A DNA stretch of 64,000 nt, from NCBI GenBank assembly GCA_036346375.1, contig CM070511.1:14136001-14200000 (forward strand). The letters run 5' to 3'. Made by a program: the position numbers and the translations under genes. The stretch is from Guadua angustifolia (taxonomy: Eukaryota > Streptophyta > Magnoliopsida > Poales > Poaceae). Of this stretch, positions 33,573 through 45,203 are shown piece after piece (within the stretch, counting starts at the first letter, position 1; every line of letters starts with the position of its first letter). The notes beneath the pieces were generated by a model. The model searched no databases, was not told the DNA's origin, and saw only the letters and a list, made by a program, of their open reading frames with translations.

Positions 33573-36419
33573 TGTAACATCCCAAAATTTCAGCTTTTTA
33601 ATTAAATAATATTATATTATTGCTAAATATGACTTTTGTGAATTTCCTGAATTTATTTGGATTTTCTGAGATTTATTTGAATTCTTTTGAATTAAATACA
33701 AAATCTTTTGTCAAGAAATAATTATAAAAGGACACTTGCAAAATAAAGTTTTTGAGAAAATATTTTATTTAAGTCCAGAATATCTCAAAGTATTTTTGAG
33801 AATTTTACGGGAATTTTTAGAGTATTTTTAAGGCCCCAAATAAATCAAAACCTTTATTCGGAATAAATAAAAAAGGAAATTCGGGATAAAAATGTAATGA
33901 ACAGTAGTGGGCCGGCCCGTGCACTGTGCAGGCCGGGACGGAATAGGAAACCCTAGAACGATCCCGACCGTCGGTTGCGCATCGGATGGATGGGGGTCGT
34001 CGTCTCCGATCGGGATTCCAAAAGAACGCCGCCGCCTTCCAAAATGCACCGCCGAGCTCTCCCTTCCATGTTTGCCGCATCTCGCCGGGTATAAAAGGAC
34101 CCCGAGCCCTCCCTGTTATTCACCTTGAGCCGCCGCCCTCTTCCCTGCAGCCTTGTCGCCGGAGAAGCTCGGAAACTGTCTCTAGAGCTCGTCGGAGTAG
34201 CGAGGCGGTGACCAAAGGTTTGCGTCACGATTTCTTCGTCGCCGGAGACTCTTCCGTCGAGCCGAGGCCATCTTCGAATTCCTCTCGACGAGGCGCGTCG
34301 GAATCGTTGCTTCATTCTCGCCGGGGAGCACCGGAGCGCTGCGCGGGAGGTCTTCTTCTTCGTCACCGGCGAGTTGCGCCGCCGTCATTCCTTCGTCACT
34401 CGGGAGCTCGGTGGGCCGTCGGATCTTCATCAGACGGACGAGATTCGTCCACGTCAACCGGTAAAGGTAGGTTAACGCTTCGCTGACGCGTGTCGCCACG
34501 GGGGATGAGGCGCTGAGGTGGCGTGGTGTTGGCGCTGAGGTGGCGGTGAGTCGGCGCCACGTAAGCACCCGTGTCAGCTGACGCCGAAAAATCGGATTTT
34601 CCCATATAAAAATAATTCACTAAATTCGGAATTTCTATTTTCAGGGTATTTTCAGAAATTTCCAAATTTCAAAACCTTATAACTTTTGCATACGAACTCC
34701 GTCTGAGGTGATTCAAATTCCTAAAAATTTATAAAATTGAGATCTTTCTAATGGTGGCTTTTATTTGAAGTTTTGAATTTGTTTGCTCCTTGGTTTTGGT
34801 TTTTATTCGCTTTTCTCTCTCGATTCGCGTAGACGTTGAATTGTGCGAGGCTTCGGAAGGGGATTTCTCAGTTCAGGAATTATTTCCAGACCAGGAACAG
34901 GAGTTTAACGAAGGCAAGTTGTGCTTTGATCATGTTGCACCTATAAACTAGATTGCATGCTATTTTGATCTAACTTATTACTTATTATTTCATGAGTATA
35001 AATGTTTTCAACTTAAGTTTGGGATTAGCTATCATACCCTTTTGAACTATACCCTACCTTGTTGTTTGTATGCCATGCTTCATTGTCACCTTAAGTTGGT
35101 TACTATAGTTGGTTAATAATGAAATCAACATGGATGGTTAGAACGGAATAGAATTGCTTAGCCATGCCACGACATCACATGTTCATGGAATAATGATTAT
35201 TAATCTTGACTAATGGTATATGGAACAATGATGTTAATTTGTGTGTCATGTGTGGTCGCACAAAGAGATTGAGTTGTTGTGGCAACGAGTCACATAGCGA
35301 TGTTGATTTGTGAAGAGCACGTGGTGCTTGGTAACCAACAGGAGATAATCACTTTAGATTGAAGCAAGTGGAAGGGCAAGGGTGCGAGGTGGGCCGATGG
35401 GCAAGAAAAGGGTATGTGTAAGTCTTACTTTAATCAATCCTAAGGACTTAACCTTGCGAGCCTTTGACTGAGTCTTACTTGCAACCACATATGCAGAATG
35501 GGACAACTTAGTGACTAATTTGCAAATGCTTAACTTAAGTGCTATCTTGGTGGTGTGGGTCCAAGTTCACGGAGAAACTCACATGGCGCAAGAGGGGGCC
35601 TGTCGTGGCAACGTAGCCCTTGATGTTGAAACCTTAGCGGGTAGCATGGGTTAAGAGGATGCATTGTAAAGGCTTCATTCACGATCATTCGCTGTGTGGT
35701 GCATGGTTGTATCATGTGGGTAAAGTGCATAACCTCTGCAGAGTGTACAATCTATTCGGATAGCCGTGCTCACGGTATTGAGCAATGCTCGAATTACTGA
35801 TCAAGGGTAGTTAATTAAAATGAACAATCTGTTATGGGATGGCAGGATGCCATGTGGGTAATGGAATTTGATTTAGGTGGAGACTTGGGTTGATTTGCAA
35901 ACAATGGAATCTATTTACTTGTTATTATTTGTTTTACTGTCTTTGCAAACTACATATTGCTTATGTTTGAAAATGCTGCTTACTGCTTAAGAACCACTTA
36001 GCCATTCCTTTGGAATAAGCCTTGCATATAGTTATGATAGAATTGCATTCTGTGCACAACTTGTTGAGTACGTGTTGGTGTACTCACCCTTGCCTACAAA
36101 AATCATCGATCTTTGAAGAAGGAGTACCATGAAGGGACGAATGTTTAGGGTGCGAGCCTTGTCGGTTACTGTGGTATCTTGAGGGTTATCTACGTCTTCA
36201 TTCTGCTGCAGTTCAATTTGTTGTTCACCTTGTGAGGCATTGCTAAGTAAGTTGACCATAAGGTCATACAAGCGCTAATATTTAACATATTATGTCTTTG
36301 TCTTATTTACGTTGTGTATGATTATGATATTCACTAATGTTGAGCTGTGTGCACTAAGCGTGATCTGGACTAGTGCAGTATACACAGAGGGTCCGAATTT
36401 GCATATTCGGGTCCCGACA
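33573..36419 (+). repeat. Chromovirus LTR (2.85 kb)
   Basis: TGTAACATCCC ... GTCCCGACA. A TATA box (TATAAAA, 34090-34096) lies in a GC-rich promoter block (33905-34590) that is open in several frames by composition only. The 3' part (about 36040-36170) is clearly homologous, in inverse orientation, to 47510-47600 and 59300-59420. Confidence 0.85.
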
Positions 36420-37603
36420 TTTTCCTTCTTCAACGTGATCTCACAGAAGGTCATTGATCCCGTTGGACTTTATGAACTTCAGGCTGATGTGGTAAAGACT
36501 CTGTGCCAGCTATAGATGTATTTTCCGCCATCATTTTTTGATATCATGGTTCATCTCATTGTTCACCTTGTCAATGAGATAAATATTTGCGACCAGTATT
36601 CTGCATCGGATGTACCCATTTGAAAGGTATATGAGTGTTACGAAGAAATATGTACGTGTCGATCTCGTAGGAAGGCTCCATTGTAGAAGGTTATGCAACC
36701 GAGGAGGTTATTGAGTTCTATGTCGATTACATGGAGGAGGTCGAACCGGTAGGAGTGCTCAGATCTCGCCATGAGGGTAGGCTAGGTGGGAAAGGTGTAA
36801 TAGGAAAGAAATCTACAAATTCTTACAATAATATTTTGTTCGAACAAGCCCATTTTACAGTATTGCAACAGTCAGTTGATGTGTACCCGTATATGGACAT
36901 ACACAAGGGTAAGCTAAGGAGGGAAAACCGAGGACAGTCAGAGCTTTGGATAACAAAAGAGCACAATCGTTTGTTTAGTCATTGGTTCAGGGAGCACATG
37001 TCTGGTGAAGAAACGAGTGTTACGTTGAGGTGGTTGGCAAAAGGGCCTTCAGGTACAATCACGACATGGCAAGGATATGACATCAATGGATATACATTTT
37101 ACATGAGAGCTCAGGATAGCAAGAGCACTTACCAAAACAGTGGTGTCTGTATAGATGCCTATGACAACACAGGCAGTACGAAGAGCAACTACTACGGGTT
37201 CATAGAGGAGATTTGGGAGCTCGACTACTGCATTTTCAAGATCCCGGTATTTTGATGTCAATGGGTACAACTCCCAAAGGGTGTCAAGGTGGACAAGTAC
37301 GGCTTTATTACTGTGGACATCGAACATGTCGGATACAGAGACGAACCATTCGTACTTTCAAATCAAGTAGCACAAGTATTCTACATAATCGACCCGGCTG
37401 ATAAGAAGCGCTATGTAGTTCTGTAAGGAAAAAGAAGGATCGTTGGAGTTGAGAATGTCATGGATGAGGAAGAGTACAACCAGTTTGATGAGTTGCCTCC
37501 TTTCGTAGATGACAGCATTAGGCTCGAGGAAGAAACCACTCAAGAAGTTACCTATCATCGCGATGATCACAACGAAGGCCAAATTATGAAAGAAAATAAT
37601 TAG
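36420..37603 (+). pseudogene. C-terminal part of the element B TNP2 transposase
   Basis: Continues the transposase gene after the retrotransposon. The DUF4218-like segment (FDIMVHLIVHLVNE near 36540; EVIEFYVDYMEEVEPVGV near 36705) is followed by an open frame at 36731-37255. That frame carries the DUF4216-like region (WITKEHNRLFSHWFREHMSG; WQGYDINGYTFYMRAQDSK; ELDYCIFKIPVF). After a frameshift the tail (DEEEYNQFDELPPF) ends at the stop 37601-37603. It is over 90% similar by eye to the same part of element A. Confidence 0.87.
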
Positions 37604-37955
37604 CTAGGAGTAATGGCAACATGTCGCCATTTATATGAAGTAATGGAAATGTGTTGTAAGAAATGTACATTTATGTGGAATTAATAGGAAATAAATATGC
37701 ATGATTTTGATGAGAAAACTTCGAATATCATGATTATATTTATTGATGCTTTAGAAAATATGAGTTCCAGTACATCTGTAACATCCTGTAAATTAAAATA
37801 AAGTAGAAAATTGAATTTTAGAATTTAATACTTGAACTCTTACGAAAAGGTTTAGAAAATATGAGTCCTTTCGATTACATGCTACAATGTGTTGAATTCG
37901 ATTTTGATAATATGCTACAATGCGATTACATGCTCAATAATGTTCTGATAAAGCC

Positions 37956-38133
37956 GTATCAGTGGCGGTTCTTAATTAAAATCGCCACTGATAACTAAAT
38001 ATCTGTGGCGGTTATAAATAAAAACCACGACTGATAACATAGTATTAGTGACGGTTCTAATTACAAACCGCCACAGATAATATTATATGTGACGGTTTTA
38101 ATTAAGAACCGTCACTGATAACCCCCTATATAG
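37956..38133 (+). promoter_or_regulatory. Internal array of subterminal-type repeats plus TATA box
   Basis: Four to five inverted units (TATCAGTGGCGGTTCTTAAT ... AACCGTCACTGATA) of the same type as the element ends lie in the middle of element B. They are followed within 10 bp by CTATATAGG (38126-38134) and the leader of the second gene. The location suggests that whatever binds the ends can also bind this promoter. Confidence 0.65.
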
Positions 38134-41100
38134 GAGCCCTAACTTGCCCGGCCTCTTCTTCATCTTTTGCATTCCCGCTCGCTACGCCATTTTCATGCCC
38201 TAAAGCGCCCTCCCCATTGTCACCGCCTCAACGCTTTCCCCACCGGCCGCCCCTCTAGCGACAGCCAGTCCCCTGCCCCGCCCACCGTCACCGCCTCCAA
38301 CGCCCTCCCCCCGGCGCCGCCCCCTCGCCGTCGCCATCCGACCTTCCCACCGGCGCCGCCCCCTCTAGCGACGCGCGTCCCCGCCTCCCACCGCCACCGC
38401 CTCTCAACACCCTCCCACCGGCGCCACCCCTCCAGCCGACGCTGCGTCCGCGCCCTCCCACCGGTGCCCTCTCGGTCCGGCGTCCTCTTCTTCCTCCTAC
38501 TCTTGTGTGGCCCCTACTACTATGCTCCCTTTAATCTTCTTCTACATGTGTTGAGATGAAAAATAGGTTTAATTTATAACATGCTATTCTATGATCTATT
38601 ATTGTTTTGTATGGCCGTTCTCTATTTTCTTGAAATGCTAGTTCCATTAGAAGTAATATGGGTACTTAGAAAGTATTAATTAGAGCAACATATATATGTG
38701 CTATCAGTATATTGGAATTTGCTATTTATCATTCCCAGGAGGATACATACATGACATTTATGTGTATGTTTGTATGTAGTAATTTCTTATCTGCAATGCT
38801 CTTTTGTATCATTCGGTAGCAATTCAAGTCATCCACTTGTTCACATGCTCTAATTTTGAGCTCATTTATGTTTTCAAGACACCCTAAAAGAAATATACCA
38901 GAGAAATCCACATGATTTTTTCATATCTTGTTATTGTTGAGCCTATGGAATGTACACTGTTGAAAAAACAGAAAGCATGATAGTTGGACAATTTCTTTCA
39001 GAACAACATTTGTCGCATGACATACTAATCTTGCTCTCAATCTTCTATTGCCTGTTCGAATTGACATACTAAGCATCTTTGACGTGCCTAGCCATTTTTG
39101 CTATCATTCAGGCAGCGATCAGTAAGTATTCTCATACTATTGTATTGATTTCCTTCTTTGTGAATGCAAATGGGCTGGTCAGTTCTTTTGGCTTGGGGAC
39201 CTTGCTTGTGGGGCTTAGTGTTCAATGATGATTTAGGGACTGAAATAGACTATTTGTGACAACAAAACTTGACAGATTATTACAGCTTGATTGATTAGTT
39301 CAATTGTCATCTTTCTATATATGCTAGTTTAGACACCTTGTGCTTACTGTTGTTTATCATCTCCTTGCGGCTGTTCCAGCAACTTTGCTCTGTTAATATA
39401 TCTTGGTATTGCTTATTGTTCCTGTCATTTTGTTACTGCCGACTGAAATTATCACGTAGTTGTCTTCTTTGGTGACAATCTTGTCTCGATTCTCTGTGTA
39501 GATTTTAAGCGCACTAGTAAGTCGTTATTTCTATCCAAGAAGCTTATTAGATTTTGTCATCTGTGCATACAGAATATACAATTGATTTGCTTTAAACTGT
39601 CAAGTAGTAAAATTGCAATAGAGGTAAGGTTGTCACAAATCAGTCTATTGCTCATTCCCCGTGGCGAGAAGGGCCTTTAGGCAACCCGACATCTGAGAAC
39701 ACTCTAAAATTAAAACAACTTGAGCTATATGCTAGTTGATTTATTAATGATCATGCCATTGTTGATATCTCTGATTGTGTGCTAATTCAATATGATACAC
39801 TAAGTTATTATAAGTCAGTATGATGTCTTGTGCTATTTTGATCATCTGCTTCATGGTTAATTTTGATGCTTGGAATCATTGGATTGATAAAATTGCTAAT
39901 ACCACATTTCTTACAACAATCCATTTGTGTCCTTCAATAATAGTTTTCCTCCATTGGGGAGTGTGAGGACATAATTTCCAAACCTCCATTTGTGACTCGA
40001 AATGAGCCATGGACAGGCACTTTAAGGATCTAATATAGTCCTTAGTTAGTACATCTTCTATCTTATTCTTGTAAAATAAAGAGAAGAGGTATTAGCAAAG
40101 AGAAACTCACCAAGAAAGGTAACTAAAAATCATAAATATTTTCCTGAACACGTCTTGACAGAATTCATTCCAAAATCATCCCATCAGTGTGGATCACAGG
40201 CTCATTATCTCGATTAAGAACAATATTTCCATATTAATCCTGAATTACCCAGCAAGGTTCATCACGCATTCACACCTCCACCTCCACCATGTTTAAGATT
40301 TAATGAGTTCGGCAAAACTATTAAGGCAGTCCATGATTGAGTGAAGCTAAAATAGTAGGGCTTTTGTCCAGTAAGCTAAAATAGATTGTCAAATTGATTG
40401 ATTTTCTAGACTGCCATGTATTAATGTGAGGTAAGGTTGTCACAAACTAGTCTATATCTTTCCCTCTCTGTAGTTCTAATGGAGCCCGAACCCGAGCCTA
40501 TAATGGAGGAGAGCCCGAGTAGGTACCTTACCCTCCACCCAATTACCGAAGGTGCCGAGGCCTCCACCGCTGTTGTGCTCCTGTTGCAAGACGTCGAGGA
40601 CGAGGGAAAACTAAGAAATCTGAAGGCCGGTACACCATCTCGGAGGTCTCAGATACTGGGGCCCCTATTGCACTGAGAAAATCAGCAGCAAAATACAGGT
40701 CAACATGCGGGTACATTGTAAGGGATAAAGTGCCAATCACCTATTCGGATTGGCATAAAGTGCCCCGAGCCACCAAAGTGGATCTGTGGACAGAGCTCAA
40801 AGAAACCTTCGAATTCCTCGAAGGAGCCGAAGAACTCGTGCGTCGCGATGCATTGATGACCATGGATGTGGCGTGGAGAAACTTCGAGGCGAGGCTGAAC
40901 GTAAATTATGTGAAGCAAAACCGGTCAGCCATCGGAGAGTACCGAAGATTAGAGCCATATTAGGATGAGTTTGTGGCGATGAAGCAATCTGAGCGAAGGA
41001 AATCCATGAGGACCACATTAGCATCGAAGAAGGAATACTCACCCCCACAGACTTGGCACGAGTGGGTACGCGGGTAAAATTGCTCAATGGGAGAGGCAGG

Positions 41101-43462
41101 AATTAGAAGCGGTCCAATTGACTGGCACAAGTCTCTTGATCAAACTACCAGACTGAGTGAAGCACTACGTGCTAGCGAGGGCAGATATCTTGTCTACTGG
41201 GAGTTTATCATTCAAGAGCAGCGAAGACGAAGCAATGATGCAAAGAGTTCATGAGTTTTAAGCCCAGTCCACCCAAGGATCTTTCCACCCAGACAGGGAG
41301 AAAGACGAGGTAACAGTGGCCCTAGGAAACAAAGAGCACCCCGGTCGGACACGAGGCGTCGGGGTCAAGGTTCCATGGAAGATGGGATTCCCTGAGTACG
41401 GAGACTCTTATAGGAGTCGGAAGAGAGCTAAAGAAGAGCGGGCTGAGTTGGAAATGGAAAGGATGAAGGAAAGGCTTCTGCGAGAAATACAAGGCACCAT
41501 TGAAGAACAAGTTGAACGACAAGTACAACAAGCCTTGAGCTAGGCGCATGCCCACAACGTTCTCTCCAGCCCTACAGGTTGTCGCAGCAGTTGCGCGTCC
41601 ACACCATTGGCAGAAGCGGACAACAACCATTATCCTGTGGACGACATACAGGACCCCACACCCTGTCAGCTCAACGTGCCCGTGATGAACATATTTCTAC
41701 AGGCTGCTACGGGGGTAGCTTATCCGTGCCAAGAAGGGAGTGTCCTGCACAATACCCCGATAGCGCCAGGTTATGCAAAGGTCCAGGTGGACATGGTACT
41801 TGAACAGTTTGCTGAGATCGGGCTAGAAAAACCCATCAATGACGTGATAACAACTCTAGGAAGTGCTGTCCACTCATTCATCCAGTGGCGCAAGCGTGGC
41901 ATCGTCTTGGACTATGCAGTGCTAGCCTCTCCTACAGTATAATCCGCACATCCATCACCAGCACCTGAGAGTGAAATGGTGAAGAAGCAAGATGAGATAG
42001 AAAAGAAATCCATTGAGGACCCCATAAAGATGTCCACTGTTAGTACTCCAAAGCAGAAACCTATAACACCTAGTACTTCAAAGGACAAACCTAGAACCTC
42101 TGATCCCAAAAAATGGCACATTAGATAAGCCGTATCAGCCAGATCAGGCGAAGCCAGGACCGAGTATGATGTCGTGTGAGAAAAAAGTAAGGGCAAGGCG
42201 AATTCTGATGACCAAGATAATCAATAAAGATTGAAATTCGAGGTAGGGAAGCCCTTAGTCACCGCTTCGAAGTTAAAAAGTCTAACACCCATGATGAAGC
42301 GATTACATGCATGGTACATGGATCGATCCAACCAAGACGTACTCCCGAAGGTGATCACTGCAATTTTCCATGAGGAACATTTTCACCATGCGGGTGATGG
42401 CTACTTCTTAATAGAATTCGATAACTTGCACAACTTGTTCTATCACAACGCCCTCAACATATGTTTTTTGAGATGCTGGATACTGTGTCTAATATATCAA
42501 TCTTGGTCTACATTCACGTAATACCGATAAATGTCATGTCTAACTATTTCGTTATATAGATACGAGATGATTGAAGTACGAAGAACTAAGGGGCTAGTGG
42601 GATTCCTCGACCTGGGAACGGTTTGCCAAACTGAAATCATAAGAGCACCAAAGGAGGTCGAGGAGTACGTATATAAAGCTTTCATTAAACTACAAGACAA
42701 GGAGTTTATACTTGTACCATACCATTTTAAGTAAGTTCCTCACTAGTTAGTTAAATTACTCGTTGATTTCGTTATTTACTCTAATGTAAGGACTAATGAC
42801 TATGGCATCATGCATGTGTATGTAGCTTCCACTGGATTCTCGCAATAATTCATCCAGAAAAGAGCAAGATGCTGATCATTGATCCACTGGATAAACCTAA
42901 AAAAGACTTTGAAGTGATGACACATTTAATGAATGAGGCATTCAAAAGATATTGTCAGAAGAGCTCAAGACACCGCCCATACCACAAATCCCTTATAATC
43001 CGTACTAGCTTTCCAATACGCACGCAAGGAATATTCTTATATCGTATTTCATAGTAAATAGCTCCTTCGACGACATCTTAGTTCATTCGATTTTTGCGAT
43101 GTCTGGCGGTGCAAGGAACAAATTTATGTGGGTACTTCGTGTGCCAGTACATGCGCGAAATCTTAGGTTGCACAATAAAAGACAATGATGTAGAGGTCAG
43201 TCATGCTGACATGACACATTGATTTGCACCACTCAATTTTTATATACTCTCTTAATTTTGTTTTTCATACTTACAGCACCTCAAGTTGTCTACGGTAGGA
43301 CTGTTTCCTTCTAAAATCCAAGCCATTCAGGGCCAGCTCGCCTACTTCATCATGAAGGAAATAATCAATAGAAAAGGCGAGTTTTATGACGAAGACAACA
43401 ACGATCCAGTCATCCATACTATTCTCTCACGTCACGTGTCTCTAACCTCCGAAGACCCGTAG
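38131..43462 (+). pseudogene. Element B second gene: DUF8039-like and Ulp1 cysteine protease
   Basis: Leader and Pro-rich open frame (38167-38559), long intron (about 38560-40480), then coding. Order: IVRDKVPITYSDWHKVPRAT (about 40710-40770) with AWRNFEARLN; GNKEHPGRTRGVG followed by an E/R-rich helix (41316-41543); DUF8039-like PVDDIQDPTPCQLNVPVMNI to TLGSAVHSFIQWRKRGIV (41640-41920); and a linker (GKPLVTASKLKSL). The Ulp1 protease follows: exon to 42730, exon about 42829-43054 with HWILAIIHPEKSKMLIIDPL (catalytic His and Asp), then GTNLCGYFVCQYMREI (catalytic Cys, about 43105-43150) and a last exon 43278-43462. Ulp1 enzymes cleave SUMO-type conjugates. Stops and frameshifts near 40680, 40960, 41540 and 43055 break the frame. 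Ulp1 modules are known in plant transposons. Confidence 0.8.
38560..40430 (+). other. Long intron of the element B second gene
   Basis: AT-rich and non-coding. It contains the conserved block 39620-39735 shared with 5895-6005 of the left element. The first 20 bp of that block, GAGGTAAGGTTGTCACAAAY, recur at about 40431, just before the first clear coding exon. Confidence 0.5.
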
Positions 43463-44008
43463 ACTTCTAGTTTAGAAAACAAGTTTAGGCTTTTGTTATT
43501 TCAATTTTGTTTCATTACAAAGTGTAAATAACTCTTTGTTCCTTTGAAATGGGAACCCCTTCTTTTGTCAATGCCACTTTTTTGTCAGTGGTTGTGCTAG
43601 TGTAGCATGTACTTTTGTCTTCTTTAGGAACACACACATGCGAGTGACAGAATAGGATTCACACATGTGGAATTTTTTTAATGGCAATGGGATGCCTTTT
43701 TTTTAATTCTTGAAATGACTTACTTGAGGCAATGATCCTTACTTTTCTTCTTTCTTCTTTGTGAATTTACATGGGATTACCTCCTTTTCCCTATCTTGAG
43801 GGGTGAAAGATAAGCTGTAATAGAATTACATTCAAAATCCAAGCACATGGTTTTTCTATTAGTGGCAAATAGGCAGTGGTACAATGCCATATAGGAAATT
43901 ATCCAGCCAACTTTCTTGAGCTCTTTTACTTCTATTCTTATTACTCTATAAATAAGAACTATCTAGGTTGCCTATTCCTATCTCAGTGTTAATGGTACAA
44001 GTTTGCAG
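43463..44008. other. Spacer between the Ulp1 gene and the captured gene
   Basis: No gene is seen. It marks the junction between transposon-specific DNA and DNA derived from a host gene. The first recognisable host exon begins at 44009. Confidence 0.4.
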
Positions 44009-45203
44009 TTCATTGGAAATGTCCATGGTGATGAGCCTATTGGAAGAGAGGTTCTTATGCATCTTGCGAATTAGCAGTGTGATAACTACTTGAAGGATCC
44101 ATTGGTAAGCAACATTCCCTCGTTGCTACATGCTCTTTGCTTAGCAATGGAGCTTACTGCTATCCAACCTCTTACGATTTAGTTTTGTGGTAAACAACCT
44201 GTAGTACTTTGAGTTGTTACTTACATGACATTGAAAGGAAACCTAGTAGCTGAACACAGTAGAAATCAATTAATGCATGGAATGAAATTTAAATTTTAAA
44301 GCCTTCTATGAATTATGTGATGTCTAACATATTGTTCAACATTAAGATATTGTGTTCACTTTTTTAAAACATTGCAGTTATGAAAACTTATTCCAATATA
44401 TTTTCATCAGTTTTATGAAAATTGGTACCAATATATGGTGAGCTCAAAACTTAGCAATTAAACTAATTTCTGTAGGCAACTCTTGTTGTGGAGAACACAC
44501 ACCTTCATATACTTCTGACAATGAACCCAGATGGATTTGCTCTTAGAAGGCGTGGTAATGCAAACAATGTTGATCTCAACAGAGATTTTCCTGACCAAGT
44601 GAGTATTCCTTTCTGATGCATTGATTTTTCTTATGGATGAACCACTTTTATACTTTACCTTTTTCTTGGAACCATTCAATTTACATTGTCAACACTGGCA
44701 GTTTTTCCCAATCAACGATGAGATTGATTACAGAATTCTTGCATTTACATGTCATTTAATGTTATCTTGTAATGTAGTGTCAAATGATGCATTTTGCTTG
44801 AGTTTTTGTTCAATATATTGGTTGCTTTATTTATTTTTCAATTTTTTTGTTCACCTCTAGTCTTTAGGACCACAATTTTACTTGCTTAGTTTCAGACTTC
44901 AGTATTTTCAACAAAGATTATCTTTCTTACAGCAAACAATATTATGGATGTCCTGATGATAAGACATTCCGGTACATGGCGTCAGTGTATAGTCATTCAC
45001 ACTACAACATGTCTTTGAGCAAAGAATTTAAAGGAGGGATTACAAATGGAGCATTCTAGTAAAGAAACAAACACTAGCATTGTGTTGCTACTTCATATCA
45101 AATTTTCTATATATATGGAACATTCCGGTACATGTTGCTACTTTTCAAGACCGAACATAGCTATCTATGGTTTGTGATGCAGGTATCCAATCTATGGTGG
45201 CAT
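44009..45203 (+). pseudogene. SOL1: SOL1-like M14 carboxypeptidase, exons before the retrotransposon
   Basis: Internal exons of a zinc carboxypeptidase of the D/SOL1 type, which trims basic residues from peptides in the secretory pathway. Exon 44009-44104 has the zinc motif HGDE (FIGNVHGDEPIGREVL) and an in-frame stop after HLAN. Exon 44476-44598 has MNPDGFALRRRGN and NNVDLNRDFPDQ. 44702-44734 encodes FFPINDEIDYR, then homology stops. 44933-45060 encodes YYGCPDDKTFRYMASVYSHS and FKGGITNGAF. The next exon starts at 45183 (YPIYGG) and is cut at 45203. Splicing 45060 to 45183 yields TAG where family members have Trp (GAFWYPIYGG). The signal peptide and first exons are missing, so this is a captured, inactive fragment. 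Confidence 0.88.

Larger units (their letters stand above)
30366..33619 (+). repeat. 1.9-kb tandem duplication inside the partial chromovirus
   Basis: 30366-31719 and 32261-33619 are nearly identical, with small indels only (offset 1895 at the start, 1900 at the end). The first copy stops 47 bp into an LTR at ATTATATTA (31719); the second continues into the complete LTR. (TA)n runs near 30595-30613 and 32488-32505 are part of the unit. The segment 31720-32260 is single copy. Confidence 0.92.
30367..36419 (+). mobile_element. Truncated Ty3/gypsy chromovirus with tandem duplication and one LTR
   Basis: The element consists of pol-derived internal DNA, a polypurine tract, and a 3' LTR starting TGTAACATCCC (33573) and ending GTCCCGACA (36419). 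The 5' LTR, gag and most of pol are absent. A ~1.9-kb unit is duplicated (30366-31719 and 32261-33619). The part between, 31720-32260, matches, in inverse orientation, the internal region near 57230-57430 of the chromovirus at 45204-62272. The two are the same family. No target duplication is found because the left end is truncated. Confidence 0.82.

Noticed and set aside
33905..34590. A host gene with long GC-rich frames in both strands
   Set aside because: It lies inside an LTR that has clear termini and a TATA box, and homologous LTR DNA occurs at 58998-62272.
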